From: DATLZU01 sp035573855
GTDB taxonomy: Bacteria > Nitrospirota > Nitrospiria > Nitrospirales > Nitrospiraceae
Length of the DNA: 64,000 bases
Reading direction: 5' to 3'
NCBI GenBank assembly: GCA_035573855.1
Contig: DATLZU010000046.1
Coordinates: 1-64,000 of the forward strand
Positions within the stretch are counted from its first letter, which is position 1. Every line of letters begins with the position of its first letter. The translations under genes were made by a program, and so were the position numbers. Shown piece after piece: positions 17,226 through 26,755 of the stretch. Under the pieces are notes generated by a model, which saw only the letters and a program-made list of their open reading frames with translations, did no database searches and had not been told where the DNA came from.

Positions 17226-18620
17226 ATGACTTCTGGAGTCTCGCAGTCCGACACTCACGTGATCATCGTCGTCGGAGCCGGCCCGGCCGGCATGTCGGTG
17301 ACCAACATGCTTTCCAAAGACGGTCATGAAGTGATCGTCTTGAACCGGGACATCAAATTCGGCGGCTTGGCCGAATACGGTATTTTCCCCAGCAAGCTGA
17401 AACTCCGCGGAGGGCTAAAAAAAACCTACTGGGAAATCCTGGAACGTCCGAACGTCCATTACTTCGGGAACGTGTCCGTGGGAAACAACAAGGATCTCAC
17501 GCTCAAGGACCTTCGTAGTCTGGGCGCGAGCGCGATCGTTTTCGCCACTGGCGCGCAGGGCACAAAGACGATCGGCGTGGAGGGGGACACGGCTCTCGGC
17601 GTCTATCATGCGAAGGACGTCGTGTACCATTTCAATAGGCTGCCCGGGTTCAGCGAGCGGCCGTTCGACATGGGCCGCCGGGTCGCCGTGATCGGTGTAG
17701 GCGACGTGATGGTGGATATCGCGCATTGGCTCATTCGCTATAAAAAGGTGGACGAAGTCACCGCCATCGCCCGCCGCGGCCCCGCCGAACGCAAGTACAA
17801 TCCCAAGGAGATCCGGGCGGTGTGCGCGAATATCGATCAAGAGGCGCTTGCCAAAGAGTTCGCGCGTATCCGACCACGGCTCGAAGCGGTCGGGCAGAGC
17901 CCGGACGAAATCCTGAACGGCATGCTCAGCGAGTTCACGAAATGCGAGCCGAAGATCAGCTCGACGAAGATGGGATTTCGGTTCCTGGCCTCACCTCGTC
18001 GCGTCCTGACCGATTCGAACAATCGAGTCCGCGCCCTCGAAATCGAGGAGACGAAACTGGAACTGAAAGGCAACGACACGGCCGCCGTGGGCATGAAACA
18101 GTACTATGAGTTTCCCTGCGACAGCGTCGTGTTCGCGGTCGGCGACAGGGTGGATGAGACGGTCGGCCTTCCTTATAAGAACGGCGCATTCGTGACCAAT
18201 CCCATGAAGACCGGCAACGATCCGGACGACGCCTTGTTTCAAGCCTACGACGAAGCCTCAGGGACCATCCTGGACGGGGTGTTCCTGACCGGCTGGGCCC
18301 GCAAAGCAAGCGAGGGTTTAGTGGGCATTGCGAAGCGGGACGGGGAATGGTGCGCCGAAGTCGTGACACGGTATCTCGGCACGAAGAAGCCGCTGACCCG
18401 CGCGGCGGTTGCCGAGGTGTTCGCACGGCTGCAGGCCCTCCTACGCGAGCGCCATGCGATGGTCGTCGATCTGGAAGGGCTCCGCATCCTGGAAGCCGCG
18501 GAAAAAGCGGCGCCGCGCGCCAACGAGTGCATCGGCGAGTTCAAGTTCGCGACCAATCAGGAAATGCTCGCGCTGATCCAGCGCAACCGGGAGAAAGCCG
18601 CGGCCACGACCCCTCGCTAA
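17226..18620 (+). CDS. FAD/NAD(P)-dependent oxidoreductase, ferredoxin reductase-like
   Basis: 464 residues with an N-terminal FAD-binding Rossmann motif VVGAGPAGMSVTNMLSKDG, a Gly-rich region FGGLAEYGIFPSK, a second nucleotide-binding motif VAVIGVGDVMVDIAHWL and VFAVGDRVDETVGL near the C-terminus. The layout resembles adrenodoxin reductase-type ferredoxin:NADP reductases and the small subunit of glutamate synthase. No Fe-S cluster Cys motif is present, which leans towards the FprA-like group. ATG 17226 has AAGGA seven bases upstream. It ends in a three-base convergent overlap with NAD kinase, which makes NADP: a suggestive but possibly accidental pairing. Confidence 0.8.
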   Translation: MTSGVSQSDTHVIIVVGAGPAGMSVTNMLSKDGHEVIVLNRDIKFGGLAEYGIFPSKLKLRGGLKKTYWEILERPNVHYFGNVSVGNNKDLTLKDLRSLGASAIVFATGAQGTKTIGVEGDTALGVYHAKDVVYHFNRLPGFSERPFDMGRRVAVIGVGDVMVDIAHWLIRYKKVDEVTAIARRGPAERKYNPKEIRAVCANIDQEALAKEFARIRPRLEAVGQSPDEILNGMLSEFTKCEPKISSTKMGFRFLASPRRVLTDSNNRVRALEIEETKLELKGNDTAAVGMKQYYEFPCDSVVFAVGDRVDETVGLPYKNGAFVTNPMKTGNDPDDALFQAYDEASGTILDGVFLTGWARKASEGLVGIAKRDGEWCAEVVTRYLGTKKPLTRAAVAEVFARLQALLRERHAMVVDLEGLRILEAAEKAAPRANECIGEFKFATNQEMLALIQRNREKAAATTPR

Positions 18621-19471
18621 CCATCTCCCCACTTCAACTTCCGCCGCAACACCTCGTAATACGTGCGGTCTGGGAACCGGATCAGTTGCGTGCGATGCTC
18701 GGAAGCCTTGATATCGACGGTATCCCCCTGCGTCATCGCCACGCCCACCTGTCCGTCGAAGGTCACCATCGCTCCTTCGTCCTTGCTCGTGAGCGTCACC
18801 TCGATCGTCACCTCGCTCGGAACCAAGAGCGGCCGGTGGGTCAGCGTATGAGGGCAAATCGGCGTGAGAATCAACGATCGGACCGCCGGCGTCATGATTG
18901 GTCCTCCCGCGGAGAGGGAATATGCGGTGGACCCCGTCGGGGTAGATACGATCAGGCCGTCACCCCGCAAATTCGTGACGAATTGTCCTTCGATCGCAAT
19001 CCGGGTCTCGATCATGCGGGCCAGCGTCCCTTTGCTGACCACCACGTCGTTGAGCACCGTCGCGTGGGCCACATGCTCGCCATGGCGGTGCATCCGGGCG
19101 CGCAGCATCAGTCGCTCGTCCAACACAAAGTCGTTGGCGAACACTCGCTCCAGCGAAGGGTAGAGCTGATCCAGACTGGCTTCGGTCAGAAACCCCAGCC
19201 CGCCCATATTGACGCCCAGAATCGGAACCGATCGTTCTTCAACCAGCCGCGCCGCGCTCAACATCGTGCCGTCTCCACCCAAGACCAGCACCATGTCCGC
19301 CAGAGCGGCGATTTGCACCTTCTGATGGGATGCAGGCTCATCGATCAGCGCCGCTGTCGCCTTATCAAGAATCACTTCCTTATGACGTTCGCGCAGCCAC
19401 GCGACGAGATCCTTGAGGATATGCTTGACGTCAGGGAACTTGGGTTTGGTCAGAATTCCGATGGTCTTCAC
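18617..19471 (-). CDS. nadK: NAD kinase
   Basis: 284 residues with the NAD kinase signatures VLVLGGDGTMLSAA and LGVNMGGLGFLTE, and the second Gly-rich stretch STPTGSTAYSLSAGG. It phosphorylates NAD to NADP in the cytoplasm. Length is normal for bacterial PpnK. Its 3' end overlaps that of the convergent oxidoreductase gene by three or four bases, sharing the CTAA. The start ATG at 19471 is the first residue of MKTIGILTK, the typical N-terminus. No gene lies close upstream, so it likely has its own promoter in the 280-base gap before clpC. Confidence 0.94.
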   Translation of the reverse strand: MKTIGILTKPKFPDVKHILKDLVAWLRERHKEVILDKATAALIDEPASHQKVQIAALADMVLVLGGDGTMLSAARLVEERSVPILGVNMGGLGFLTEASLDQLYPSLERVFANDFVLDERLMLRARMHRHGEHVAHATVLNDVVVSKGTLARMIETRIAIEGQFVTNLRGDGLIVSTPTGSTAYSLSAGGPIMTPAVRSLILTPICPHTLTHRPLLVPSEVTIEVTLTSKDEGAMVTFDGQVGVAMTQGDTVDIKASEHRTQLIRFPDRTYYEVLRRKLKWGDG

Positions 19472-19650
19472 AAGTCTTTATTTATGGTGGTGCGGCGTGG
19501 AGCCTCTATAAAAAAATTGATCCGGCTGGAAGCGTGCGCGATTCTAGCGAGTGCCTTCTTTGCCTGTCAAATGAACACGCGCACGGAGTCGCGTGCACGA
19601 GCTCCGCATCGGAGCGGTGTGTTCGGCGACTGGAGGAAACTGCCGTCGTC

Positions 19651-19679
19651 TTGACACCGTATCGACGCGAAGTTAGAAT
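19651..19679 (+). promoter_or_regulatory. Strong sigma-70 promoter for clpC
   Basis: TTGACA at 19651-19656, exactly 17 bases, TAGAAT at 19674-19679: eleven of twelve positions match consensus. The leader to the ATG at 19752 is about 65 bases. Confidence 0.8.
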
Positions 19680-19751
19680 AAGACCAAATTTTTCGATGGG
19701 TTCTCTCGCGAAACGCCCTCTCCAGTCTGCAACCTAGCTAAAGGAGGCAGG

Positions 19752-22181
19752 ATGTTCGAACGATTCACGGACAAAGGTCGAAAAATCATTATCCTGGCAA
19801 GAGAAGAAGCCGAGCGGCACCAGAACGACTATCTGGGCACGGAACACCTTGTCTTGGCCATTCTCCGTGAATCGGACGGCATCGCCTTGATGATTCTCAA
19901 GAAGATGGGGCTGTCCTCTGAGCAAATCAGACTCGAAATCGAGCGGAATCTGCCCAGCGGGGGAACTACCATGACCTTCGGGGAGATCCCCTTCAGTCCG
20001 CGGGTAAAAAAAGTCATCGAGTATGGAGTCGAGGAAGCCAGGCTGCTGGGCCACAACCACATTGGAAGCGAACATCTGCTTTTGGGGCTGCTACGCGAAG
20101 AAGAAGGTATCGGTGGCAAGATTCTTCGCAGTCTTGGCGCTAACCTTCTCACGGCCCGCCAACTGACGGTCACCTTCCTGAGAAAGTCTGCGCCGCGCGA
20201 ACGGGATCGGAAAAGCAATACGCCGGCGCTCGATGAATTCGGGAGGGATCTGACCCAACTGGCTCAAGAGGGACAACTTGATCCCGTCATCGGCCGAGCC
20301 GATGAAATTGAACGCGTGCTTCAGATTCTCAGTCGCCGCACGAAGAACAACCCGGTATTGATCGGCGAATCGGGCGTCGGCAAAACGGCCATCGTCGAAG
20401 GGCTCGCCCAACGGATCGTTCAATCCGAGGTGCCCGACAACCTGCTTTCGCGCCGGGTGATCGCCCTCGATCTCGGTTCTCTGGTCGCCGGCACCAAATA
20501 CCGAGGGCAATTCGAAGAGCGCTTGAAGGTCGTGATGAAAGAGATCGTCCAGGCCGGCAACATCATCATTTTCATCGACGAACTCCACACCTTGGTCGGG
20601 GCTGGCGCGGCGGAGGGTTCGATTGACGCGTCCAATATGCTGAAACCGGCCTTATCTCGCGGCGAGATTCAGTGCATCGGCGCCACGACGCTCGACGAGT
20701 ACCGGAAACATATCGAAAAGGACGGCGCCCTGAAACGGCGGTTCCAGCCGATCTATGTCCAGCCTCCAAGCATCGACGAGACGGTCAGGATCATCCAAGG
20801 CCTCCGCGATCGTTACGAAGAACATCACGGAGTCGAAATCACCGAAGAGGCCATCATCGAGGCGGTCAAGTTGTCGGACCGATATATCACCGATCGGTTC
20901 CTGCCTGACAAGGCGATCGATCTCATCGACGAGACCGGCTCCCGGGCCAAGCTGCAGAGTTATGCGCTTCCGACCGAACTGAAGGCTCTGGAACAGGAGC
21001 TCAAAAAAGTATCGCGCGACAAGGAACTGGCAATCTCGATGCAGAATTTCGAGGAGGCCGTCCGTCATCGCGAAGAGGAAGAGCGCCTGCGCAAGCTGCT
21101 GGATGAATCCAAGCGCGAATGGAAGAAGGCACAGGAAAAGCAGAGACCAGTTATCACCAAGGAAGACGTCGCCTACGTCGTCTCGAAGATGACCGGCATT
21201 CCGTTGTTCAAGCTCGAAGAGGAGGAGTCGAACAAGCTCTTGCGGATGGAGGAGTTCCTCCACAAGCGGATCGTCGGCCAAAACGAGGCTATCTCCGCGG
21301 TCTGCCGGGCCATCCGCCGGTCGCGCGCTGGCTTGAAAGAAACCAAGAAACCCATCGGCTCCTTCATTTTCCTCGGACCGACCGGTGTCGGCAAAACGGA
21401 ACTCGCCAGAACGTTGGCCGAGTTTCTCTTCAACACCGAGGACGCGCTGATCCGCATCGATATGTCCGAGTATCAGGAGAAGTTCACCAGTTCGCGGCTG
21501 TTCGGCGCGCCGCCCGGCTACGTCGGATACGAAGAGGGAGGCCAACTGACCGAAAAGGTCCGCCGCCGACCGTATTCCGTGGTGCTGTTCGATGAAATTG
21601 AAAAGGCTCATCCCGATGTCTTCAATGTTCTTTTGCAGGTCCTGGACGACGGCGTGCTCACAGACAGCCTGGGGCGCAAGGTCGATTTCAAGAACACCGT
21701 CGTGATCATGACGTCGAACCTCGGTACCAAGCTGATTCAGAAGGGCGTGTCGCTCGGCTTCCACAGCGCCGAACAAGGCGAGCGGGAGCGTCGGATGAGG
21801 GATGAGGTGCTGGGCGAGCTGCGGCGCGCCTTCAGTCCTGAGTTTCTGAACCGGATCGACGAGATCGTCGTGTTCCATCCACTGGAGAAGGAACACCTCT
21901 ATAGCATCTTGGACATTCTGCTGAGAGAGCTGAACGCGCGTTTGCTGGAGCGCGGCGTCGAAATCGAAATCGACGAGGAAGTCAAGCACTGGCTGATCAA
22001 GGAGGGATACGAACCCCTCTATGGTGCCCGTCCCATGCGGCGCACGATTCAACGGACCATCGGCGATCCTCTGTCTGAGGAGATCATCAAAGGCCGATTC
22101 AAAGATTGCCGCAAGATCAAAGTGGTGCTCCGAGACGGTGCTCCCGCGTTTATCGAACAGGAAGCGATGGCGGGAGTGTAA
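19752..22181 (+). CDS. clpC: ClpC-type AAA+ chaperone/unfoldase
   Basis: 809 residues, the normal ClpC size. Two N-terminal Clp repeat motifs are in the first 145 residues, the first AAA+ module has Walker A GESGVGKT at 205-212 and Walker B IIFIDELHTL, and a UVR-like coiled middle lies at about 415-465. The second AAA+ module has GPTGVGKT near residue 545 and LFDEIEKAHPD, and the end is the Clp D2-small domain. It unfolds substrates for ClpP; no clpP is in the window. ATG 19752 follows AAAGGAGG. It has a strong promoter and its own terminator, so it is a single-gene unit. Confidence 0.96.
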   Translation: MFERFTDKGRKIIILAREEAERHQNDYLGTEHLVLAILRESDGIALMILKKMGLSSEQIRLEIERNLPSGGTTMTFGEIPFSPRVKKVIEYGVEEARLLGHNHIGSEHLLLGLLREEEGIGGKILRSLGANLLTARQLTVTFLRKSAPRERDRKSNTPALDEFGRDLTQLAQEGQLDPVIGRADEIERVLQILSRRTKNNPVLIGESGVGKTAIVEGLAQRIVQSEVPDNLLSRRVIALDLGSLVAGTKYRGQFEERLKVVMKEIVQAGNIIIFIDELHTLVGAGAAEGSIDASNMLKPALSRGEIQCIGATTLDEYRKHIEKDGALKRRFQPIYVQPPSIDETVRIIQGLRDRYEEHHGVEITEEAIIEAVKLSDRYITDRFLPDKAIDLIDETGSRAKLQSYALPTELKALEQELKKVSRDKELAISMQNFEEAVRHREEEERLRKLLDESKREWKKAQEKQRPVITKEDVAYVVSKMTGIPLFKLEEEESNKLLRMEEFLHKRIVGQNEAISAVCRAIRRSRAGLKETKKPIGSFIFLGPTGVGKTELARTLAEFLFNTEDALIRIDMSEYQEKFTSSRLFGAPPGYVGYEEGGQLTEKVRRRPYSVVLFDEIEKAHPDVFNVLLQVLDDGVLTDSLGRKVDFKNTVVIMTSNLGTKLIQKGVSLGFHSAEQGERERRMRDEVLGELRRAFSPEFLNRIDEIVVFHPLEKEHLYSILDILLRELNARLLERGVEIEIDEEVKHWLIKEGYEPLYGARPMRRTIQRTIGDPLSEEIIKGRFKDCRKIKVVLRDGAPAFIEQEAMAGV

Positions 22182-22233
22182 CCCGGTTGGAAACGAGCGT
22201 ACGGGAGTTTGTCATCCACTGGGGCACATCTGA

Positions 22234-22280
22234 AGCGACCCCCGTAGAAACGATGGGAACGCGGGGGTCGCTTTGTTTTC
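22234..22280 (+). terminator. Rho-independent terminator after clpC
   Basis: Perfect 11-bp arms AGCGACCCCCG (22234-22244) and CGGGGGTCGCT (22262-22272) followed by TTGTTTTC. It lies 52 bases after the clpC stop. Confidence 0.88.
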
Positions 22281-22346
22281 TCCACCCAACGATCAGACTC
22301 CGCTACGGACACCTTCCACTCGCCTTCGGCCACTTCTGATACCGCC

Positions 22347-23432
22347 ATGCGTCGCCACTCGGCTGTATCTTCTTCTTGCTCGCCATACGGGCCGATACTC
22401 GGTGTCGAAACCTCCTGCGACGAAACGGCGGCCGCTGTTGTGGGTCCCGACAGGAAGGTATGGGCCAATATCGTGTTCTCCCAGCATGACCTGCACAACC
22501 GCTATGGGGGCGTCGTCCCCGAGCTGGCTTCACGGCGACATATCGAACGGATCGAGACCACGGTAAGCGAAGCGCTTCGCGCCGCGCAGCTCCGCTGGTC
22601 CGACCTGAAAGCTGTCGCGGTCACTCAGGGTCCCGGATTGGCCGGTGCTCTGCTGGTCGGTGTCAGTTATGCCAAGGCCGCCGCGTTCGCGTTGAAGCTT
22701 CCCTTCGTCGGAGTCAGCCACCTCGAAGCCCACATCGCATCGGCTTGGATCGAGGACCGGGAATTTCCGATTCCTTGCGTGGTTCTGGTCGTCTCCGGCG
22801 GGCACACTCATCTGTATCTTGTCCGCTCCGATGGATTCTATAGTCTCCTCGGACAGACGCTGGATGACGCCGCTGGCGAGGCTTTCGACAAGGCGGCTCA
22901 GATGCTCGGACTCGGGTATCCAGGCGGGCCGGCCATCGATCGGCTTGCCAGGACGGGCGACCCAGGCGCCGTCCGATTTCCACGCGCCCATCTCAAAAAG
23001 GGGAGTCTCGACTTTAGTTTCAGCGGACTCAAGACGGCGCTGCTCTACCATTTGAGAGATCGCAATGGAGCGGTGCGGGACGTTCAAAAAGCGGACTTGG
23101 CGGCTTCTTTCCAAGAAGCGATTGTGGACGTGTTGGTCATTAAGGCGTTTGAAGCGGTGCGTCGGCATCGTGTACCGGCACTGGCCGTGGTCGGGGGAGT
23201 CTCGGCCAACTCTCGGTTACGCGCTCGGTTGGCCGGACAGGCCGCCGAAGCAGGGATCCGCCTGGGCCTGCCATCGCTGGCATACTGTACGGATAACGCT
23301 GCCATGGTCGCGGCAGCTGGGCTGAACGCGTTGGAACGAGGTAGACGATCAACCTGGGAACTCGAGTCCGACGCTGAACTGTCCCTGGCCGCGATCGCGG
23401 TCGATTCGTCGCCTGATGCCGAGCGCCCATAG
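22347..23432 (+). CDS. tsaD: tRNA N6-adenosine threonylcarbamoyltransferase
   Basis: 361 residues of the ASKHA fold. It transfers threonylcarbamoyl to A37 of ANN-decoding tRNAs. The N-terminal loop LGVETSCDETAAAVV, the metal-binding HLEAHIASAW (HxxxH), VVSGGHTHL and the C-terminal YCTDNAAMVA with a metal-binding Asp are all present. ATG 22347 is accepted, though the ribosome site is weak; about 15 extra N-terminal residues precede the usual start. Its end overlaps the ATG of hflX. The YrdC-domain partner is at 62731-63396 in this same window. First gene of a long co-directional run. Confidence 0.95.
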   Translation: MRRHSAVSSSCSPYGPILGVETSCDETAAAVVGPDRKVWANIVFSQHDLHNRYGGVVPELASRRHIERIETTVSEALRAAQLRWSDLKAVAVTQGPGLAGALLVGVSYAKAAAFALKLPFVGVSHLEAHIASAWIEDREFPIPCVVLVVSGGHTHLYLVRSDGFYSLLGQTLDDAAGEAFDKAAQMLGLGYPGGPAIDRLARTGDPGAVRFPRAHLKKGSLDFSFSGLKTALLYHLRDRNGAVRDVQKADLAASFQEAIVDVLVIKAFEAVRRHRVPALAVVGGVSANSRLRARLAGQAAEAGIRLGLPSLAYCTDNAAMVAAAGLNALERGRRSTWELESDAELSLAAIAVDSSPDAERP

Positions 23433-25152
23433 GGCGGCGATCGGAATCACTCGGAGGTTGTCCATTCCCACCGTTCTCGGACATGTTGCGGGCCTCAAAC
23501 CCAGTCAGATGACCCGGCTCGAACATCTGTGTCGCCGCCGCGTGCCCAGCGACAAGGTCATCAGCCCCGAATTGGCGCGACACTGCACGGAGTTGGCACG
23601 GGAAATCGGGCGATCCATCGGACTGCTCATCACCCGGCGCGGCGCGGTTGAGCAGGTGCTGGTCGGGGACGGATGCGTGCCATCGCTCCGCGATCTCGCC
23701 AAATTCAGGGCCGGACCTCGCGCGTTGCGCGGTATCCGGCTGGTACGTGCACAGTTGGACAACTCGCCTTTGAGCCAGTCGGATTTGACGCACCTGGCGC
23801 TGCTACGGCTGGATTTGATCGCCGCCATTGGTGCGGGCGACGACGGCCGGCCGGCCGACGTTCATGTCGCCCATTTGCTGCCGCCCAACCCACGCGGGCA
23901 GGTCCATGAGGTTTTGGCGCCGACTCCGTTGCACAACTTACAGTTGGAGTGCGACAAATTCGTGGCCGCTTTGGAGACGGAACTGATGCGCGCGTCGTCA
24001 GGCCACACGGTCGGCGACCGCGCGGAATCCGCGATTCTGGTCAGTGCTTCGCCGCGAAGCCGGACCGTCCAGGAAGACCGGCTGGAAGAGCTGTCGGAAC
24101 TGGCCGCTTCGGCCGGCGTGCATGTATTGGATAAAATCATTCAGCGGACGTCCGAGCAGCACCAACGATTCTTGCTGGGCAGCGGCAAGTTGAAAGAGGT
24201 CGTCATCCGGGCTCTGCACTGCGGGGCCGACTTGCTGATTTTCGATCAGGACCTGACGCCGGCGCAGGTGCGGGCGATCTCGGAGATTACGGAGATGAAA
24301 GTCATCGATCGGACCCAACTGATTTTGGATATTTTCGCCCGCCGCGCCCATAGCCGAGAAGGCAAGATTCAGGTCGAATTGGCGCAACTCCGTTATTTGC
24401 TACCCCGCCTCTCAGGACGCGGCGCGACGCTATCCCGCCTGGGCGGCGGCATCGGGGCGCGGGGACCGGGCGAGACAAAACTGGAAACCGATCGCCGCCG
24501 AGTCCGTGACCGCATCGCGCATCTGGAGCGAGAACTCTCGCTGTTCGCGCGGCACCAGGATCAACGGCGCGCCCGCCGGCTCCGGCACGCCCTGCCGATC
24601 GTGTCCATCGTCGGGTACACCAATGCCGGCAAGTCCACGCTGCTCAATGTGTTGACCAAAAGCCGGGTCTCGGTACAGGACCGACAGTTCGAAACCCTCG
24701 ACATCACGAGCCGACGGCTCCGTTTCCCGCGCGATCGGGAGATCATCATCACCGACACGGTCGGCTTCATCCGCGACCTTCCGAAAGAGCTTATGGGCGC
24801 GTTCCGTACCACTCTCGAGGAGTTGCGGGACGCCGATCTGCTTCTGCATCTGCTCGACGCCAGCGCCAAGGACCTCGACGGACAGATGGCGGCGGTCGAA
24901 GCAATCCTCGCCGAATTGCAACTCGACCGCATTCCCCGCGTCTTGGTGTTGAATAAATGTGATCGGCTGCCGCCGCGCGAAGTCGAAATACTGCGCCGCC
25001 GTTACAACGCGTTGAGCATTTCGGCTCTTGATCCGACCACCCTCCCTCCGCTGATTGACTATCTTGACGCGCATGTGGCAAATGTGTCCCCTCGCTGGAA
25101 TGAACAGGCTGGCGAATGGTGCAGCGCCGTTCCGGCGGCTGTGGTCCCCTGA
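23416..25152 (+). CDS. hflX: GTPase HflX, long form
   Basis: 578 residues, longer than E. coli HflX (426) because of an N-terminal extension of about 150 residues that carries its own small domain (VLGHVAGLKPSQMTRLEHL onward). The middle is the HflX N-domain, with AGVHVLDKIIQRTSEQHQRF and LSGRGATLSRLGGGIGARGP. The GTPase domain follows, with G1 GYTNAGKSTLLN, G3 DTVGF and G4 NKCD. HflX binds the ribosome and splits stalled 70S ribosomes after stress. ATG 23416 overlaps the tsaD end by 17 bases. The last 30 residues are unstructured in appearance. Confidence 0.94.
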   Translation: MPSAHRAAIGITRRLSIPTVLGHVAGLKPSQMTRLEHLCRRRVPSDKVISPELARHCTELAREIGRSIGLLITRRGAVEQVLVGDGCVPSLRDLAKFRAGPRALRGIRLVRAQLDNSPLSQSDLTHLALLRLDLIAAIGAGDDGRPADVHVAHLLPPNPRGQVHEVLAPTPLHNLQLECDKFVAALETELMRASSGHTVGDRAESAILVSASPRSRTVQEDRLEELSELAASAGVHVLDKIIQRTSEQHQRFLLGSGKLKEVVIRALHCGADLLIFDQDLTPAQVRAISEITEMKVIDRTQLILDIFARRAHSREGKIQVELAQLRYLLPRLSGRGATLSRLGGGIGARGPGETKLETDRRRVRDRIAHLERELSLFARHQDQRRARRLRHALPIVSIVGYTNAGKSTLLNVLTKSRVSVQDRQFETLDITSRRLRFPRDREIIITDTVGFIRDLPKELMGAFRTTLEELRDADLLLHLLDASAKDLDGQMAAVEAILAELQLDRIPRVLVLNKCDRLPPREVEILRRRYNALSISALDPTTLPPLIDYLDAHVANVSPRWNEQAGEWCSAVPAAVVP

Positions 25153-25173
25153 ACGCCGCTTTTTGCGAGCTGA

Positions 25174-25854
25174 GTGGTTAATCGTGTCGAGAACGACCGG
25201 CGAAGCGTGACAGACACAAAACCGCACAAGCGAGTGCAGCACATCCTTCGTGCGCTTCGCCGGATCTGGCCGTCGGCTCGGGTGGAATTAAAGTACCGGA
25301 ACCCATGGGAGTTGTTGGTCGCCACGATCCTGTCGGCCCAGTGCACGGACCGGCGCGTGAATCAGGTTACGCCGGCGCTCTTTAAGAAATACCTCAGGCC
25401 CGCCGATTACGCCCGCGCGAAACGGACGGAACTGGAGGCGATGATCCGTTCGACCGGGTTCTACAAGAGCAAGGCAAACCACCTCATCGAATGCGCCAAG
25501 TCTGTGGAGGAGCGCTTCGGCGGAAAAGTCCCCCGCACCATGGAGGAATTGACGACCTTGCCTGGCGTGGGACGGAAGACCGCGAGCGTGGTGCTCGGTA
25601 ACGCGTTCGGGCAGCCGGCCGTCGTGGTGGATACCCACGTCAAGCGGGTGGCCACCCGCCTGGGACTGACTCGATCGAGGGATCCCGACCGAATCGAAGA
25701 GGATCTTCAGCGCGTCATTCCGAAGGACAAGTGGACGGAAGGGTCACAACTCCTCTTGTTGCACGGTCGATACGTGTGCCTCGCCCGCAAACCCAAGTGC
25801 GGGGAGTGCGCCATCTACGACGACTGTCCGTGGGAAGGGAAGCGGCCCCGATGA
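25174..25854 (+). CDS. nth: Endonuclease III
   Basis: 226 residues from the first GTG; a second GTG at 25207 is equally possible since neither has a clear ribosome site. It is a DNA glycosylase/AP lyase that removes oxidised pyrimidines. The helix-hairpin-helix LPGVGRKTASVVLG is present, with the catalytic Asp in VVVDTHVKRV. The C-terminal C-X6-C-X2-C-X5-C (CLARKPKCGECAIYDDC) binds the 4Fe-4S cluster. The catalytic Lys region is LSAQCTDRRVNQVTP. Its stop overlaps the yicC start (ATGA), so the two are coupled. Confidence 0.95.
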   Translation: MVNRVENDRRSVTDTKPHKRVQHILRALRRIWPSARVELKYRNPWELLVATILSAQCTDRRVNQVTPALFKKYLRPADYARAKRTELEAMIRSTGFYKSKANHLIECAKSVEERFGGKVPRTMEELTTLPGVGRKTASVVLGNAFGQPAVVVDTHVKRVATRLGLTRSRDPDRIEEDLQRVIPKDKWTEGSQLLLLHGRYVCLARKPKCGECAIYDDCPWEGKRPR

Positions 25855-26729
25855 TTCGCAGCATGACGGGCTACGGCCGGCGCGAAGCGAGTTGGCGGCG
25901 GGGATCCGTGGCGGTGGAAGTGCGCGCAGTCAATCATCGTTTTTTGGAGATTGTGACGCGGTTGCCACGTTCGCTGAGCGATCTCGAGGAACCATTCAAG
26001 AAAGCGGTGCAACGGCGTTGTCTTCGCGGCCGTGTGGAGGTGACAGTCTCGCTAGGGGGCGAAAGAGACGCGGCGCGAGCCGTCTCTCTTGACCGTTCCC
26101 TCGCCAGGCAGTACCATCAAGCCCTCCGTGAGCTGCAGAAGGATCTGCGGATCGGCGGAACGATCGATCTCGCGCTGCTCTCCGGTTTCCGGGACATCAT
26201 GGTGATCACGGACCAGCCGAGCAGCGATCCACGGCTCAGCCGTCTGACCAAGCGGCTGCTTGACCAAGCGTTGACCGATCTGGACCGCATGCGCCGCCGC
26301 GAGGGAGCCGCGCTGGCCAAAGACATCCGGGAGCGACTCCGTTCGATCCGAATGGCGAAGAGCTTCATCGCCGAACGCGCTCCCGAAGTCGCGCGGGAAG
26401 CGTTTATCCGTATGAAAGCCCGGGTCGAGAACCTTCTCGGGGCCAACCCGCCGGATGTCGGACGGTTGAATCAGGAATTGGCGATCTACGCCGACCGTTG
26501 CGACGTCACCGAAGAATTGGTCAGGCTTGATTCCCATATGGTACAGTTTGATCACCTCCTGCGGCGGGAGGGCTCGGTGGGTAAGACGTTGGATTTTCTG
26601 CTGCAGGAAATGGGGCGCGAGATCAACACCATCGGCTCCAAAGCCGCCGATGCCGAAATCGCGAGGCGGGTCGTCCACATCAAGTCGGAACTGGAGAAGA
26701 TTCGCGAACAGGTCCAGAACGTTGAATAG
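25851..26729 (+). CDS. yicC: YicC-family endoribonuclease
   Basis: 292 residues beginning MIRSMTGYGRREASW, the invariant start of the YicC family, and ending with the DUF1732 domain (DFLLQEMGREINTIGSKAAD, then EKIREQVQNVE). E. coli YicC has been linked to RNA turnover as an endoribonuclease. ATG 25851 overlaps the nth stop, with GGGAAGGGAAG upstream. The following gmk is 26 bases away; the order yicC-gmk-rpoZ-coaBC is widely conserved in bacteria. Confidence 0.94.
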   Translation: MIRSMTGYGRREASWRRGSVAVEVRAVNHRFLEIVTRLPRSLSDLEEPFKKAVQRRCLRGRVEVTVSLGGERDAARAVSLDRSLARQYHQALRELQKDLRIGGTIDLALLSGFRDIMVITDQPSSDPRLSRLTKRLLDQALTDLDRMRRREGAALAKDIRERLRSIRMAKSFIAERAPEVAREAFIRMKARVENLLGANPPDVGRLNQELAIYADRCDVTEELVRLDSHMVQFDHLLRREGSVGKTLDFLLQEMGREINTIGSKAADAEIARRVVHIKSELEKIREQVQNVE

Positions 26730-26755
26730 CCGCGGCTGCTGAGGCGAGCCTTTCT

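Noticed and set aside
18347..19654. 435-codon plus-strand frame across the end of the oxidoreductase gene and nadK
   Set aside because: It crosses two real genes and has no family features.
20652..22052. 466-codon minus-strand frame opposite clpC
   Set aside because: Antisense shadow of ClpC, no motif and no ribosome site.
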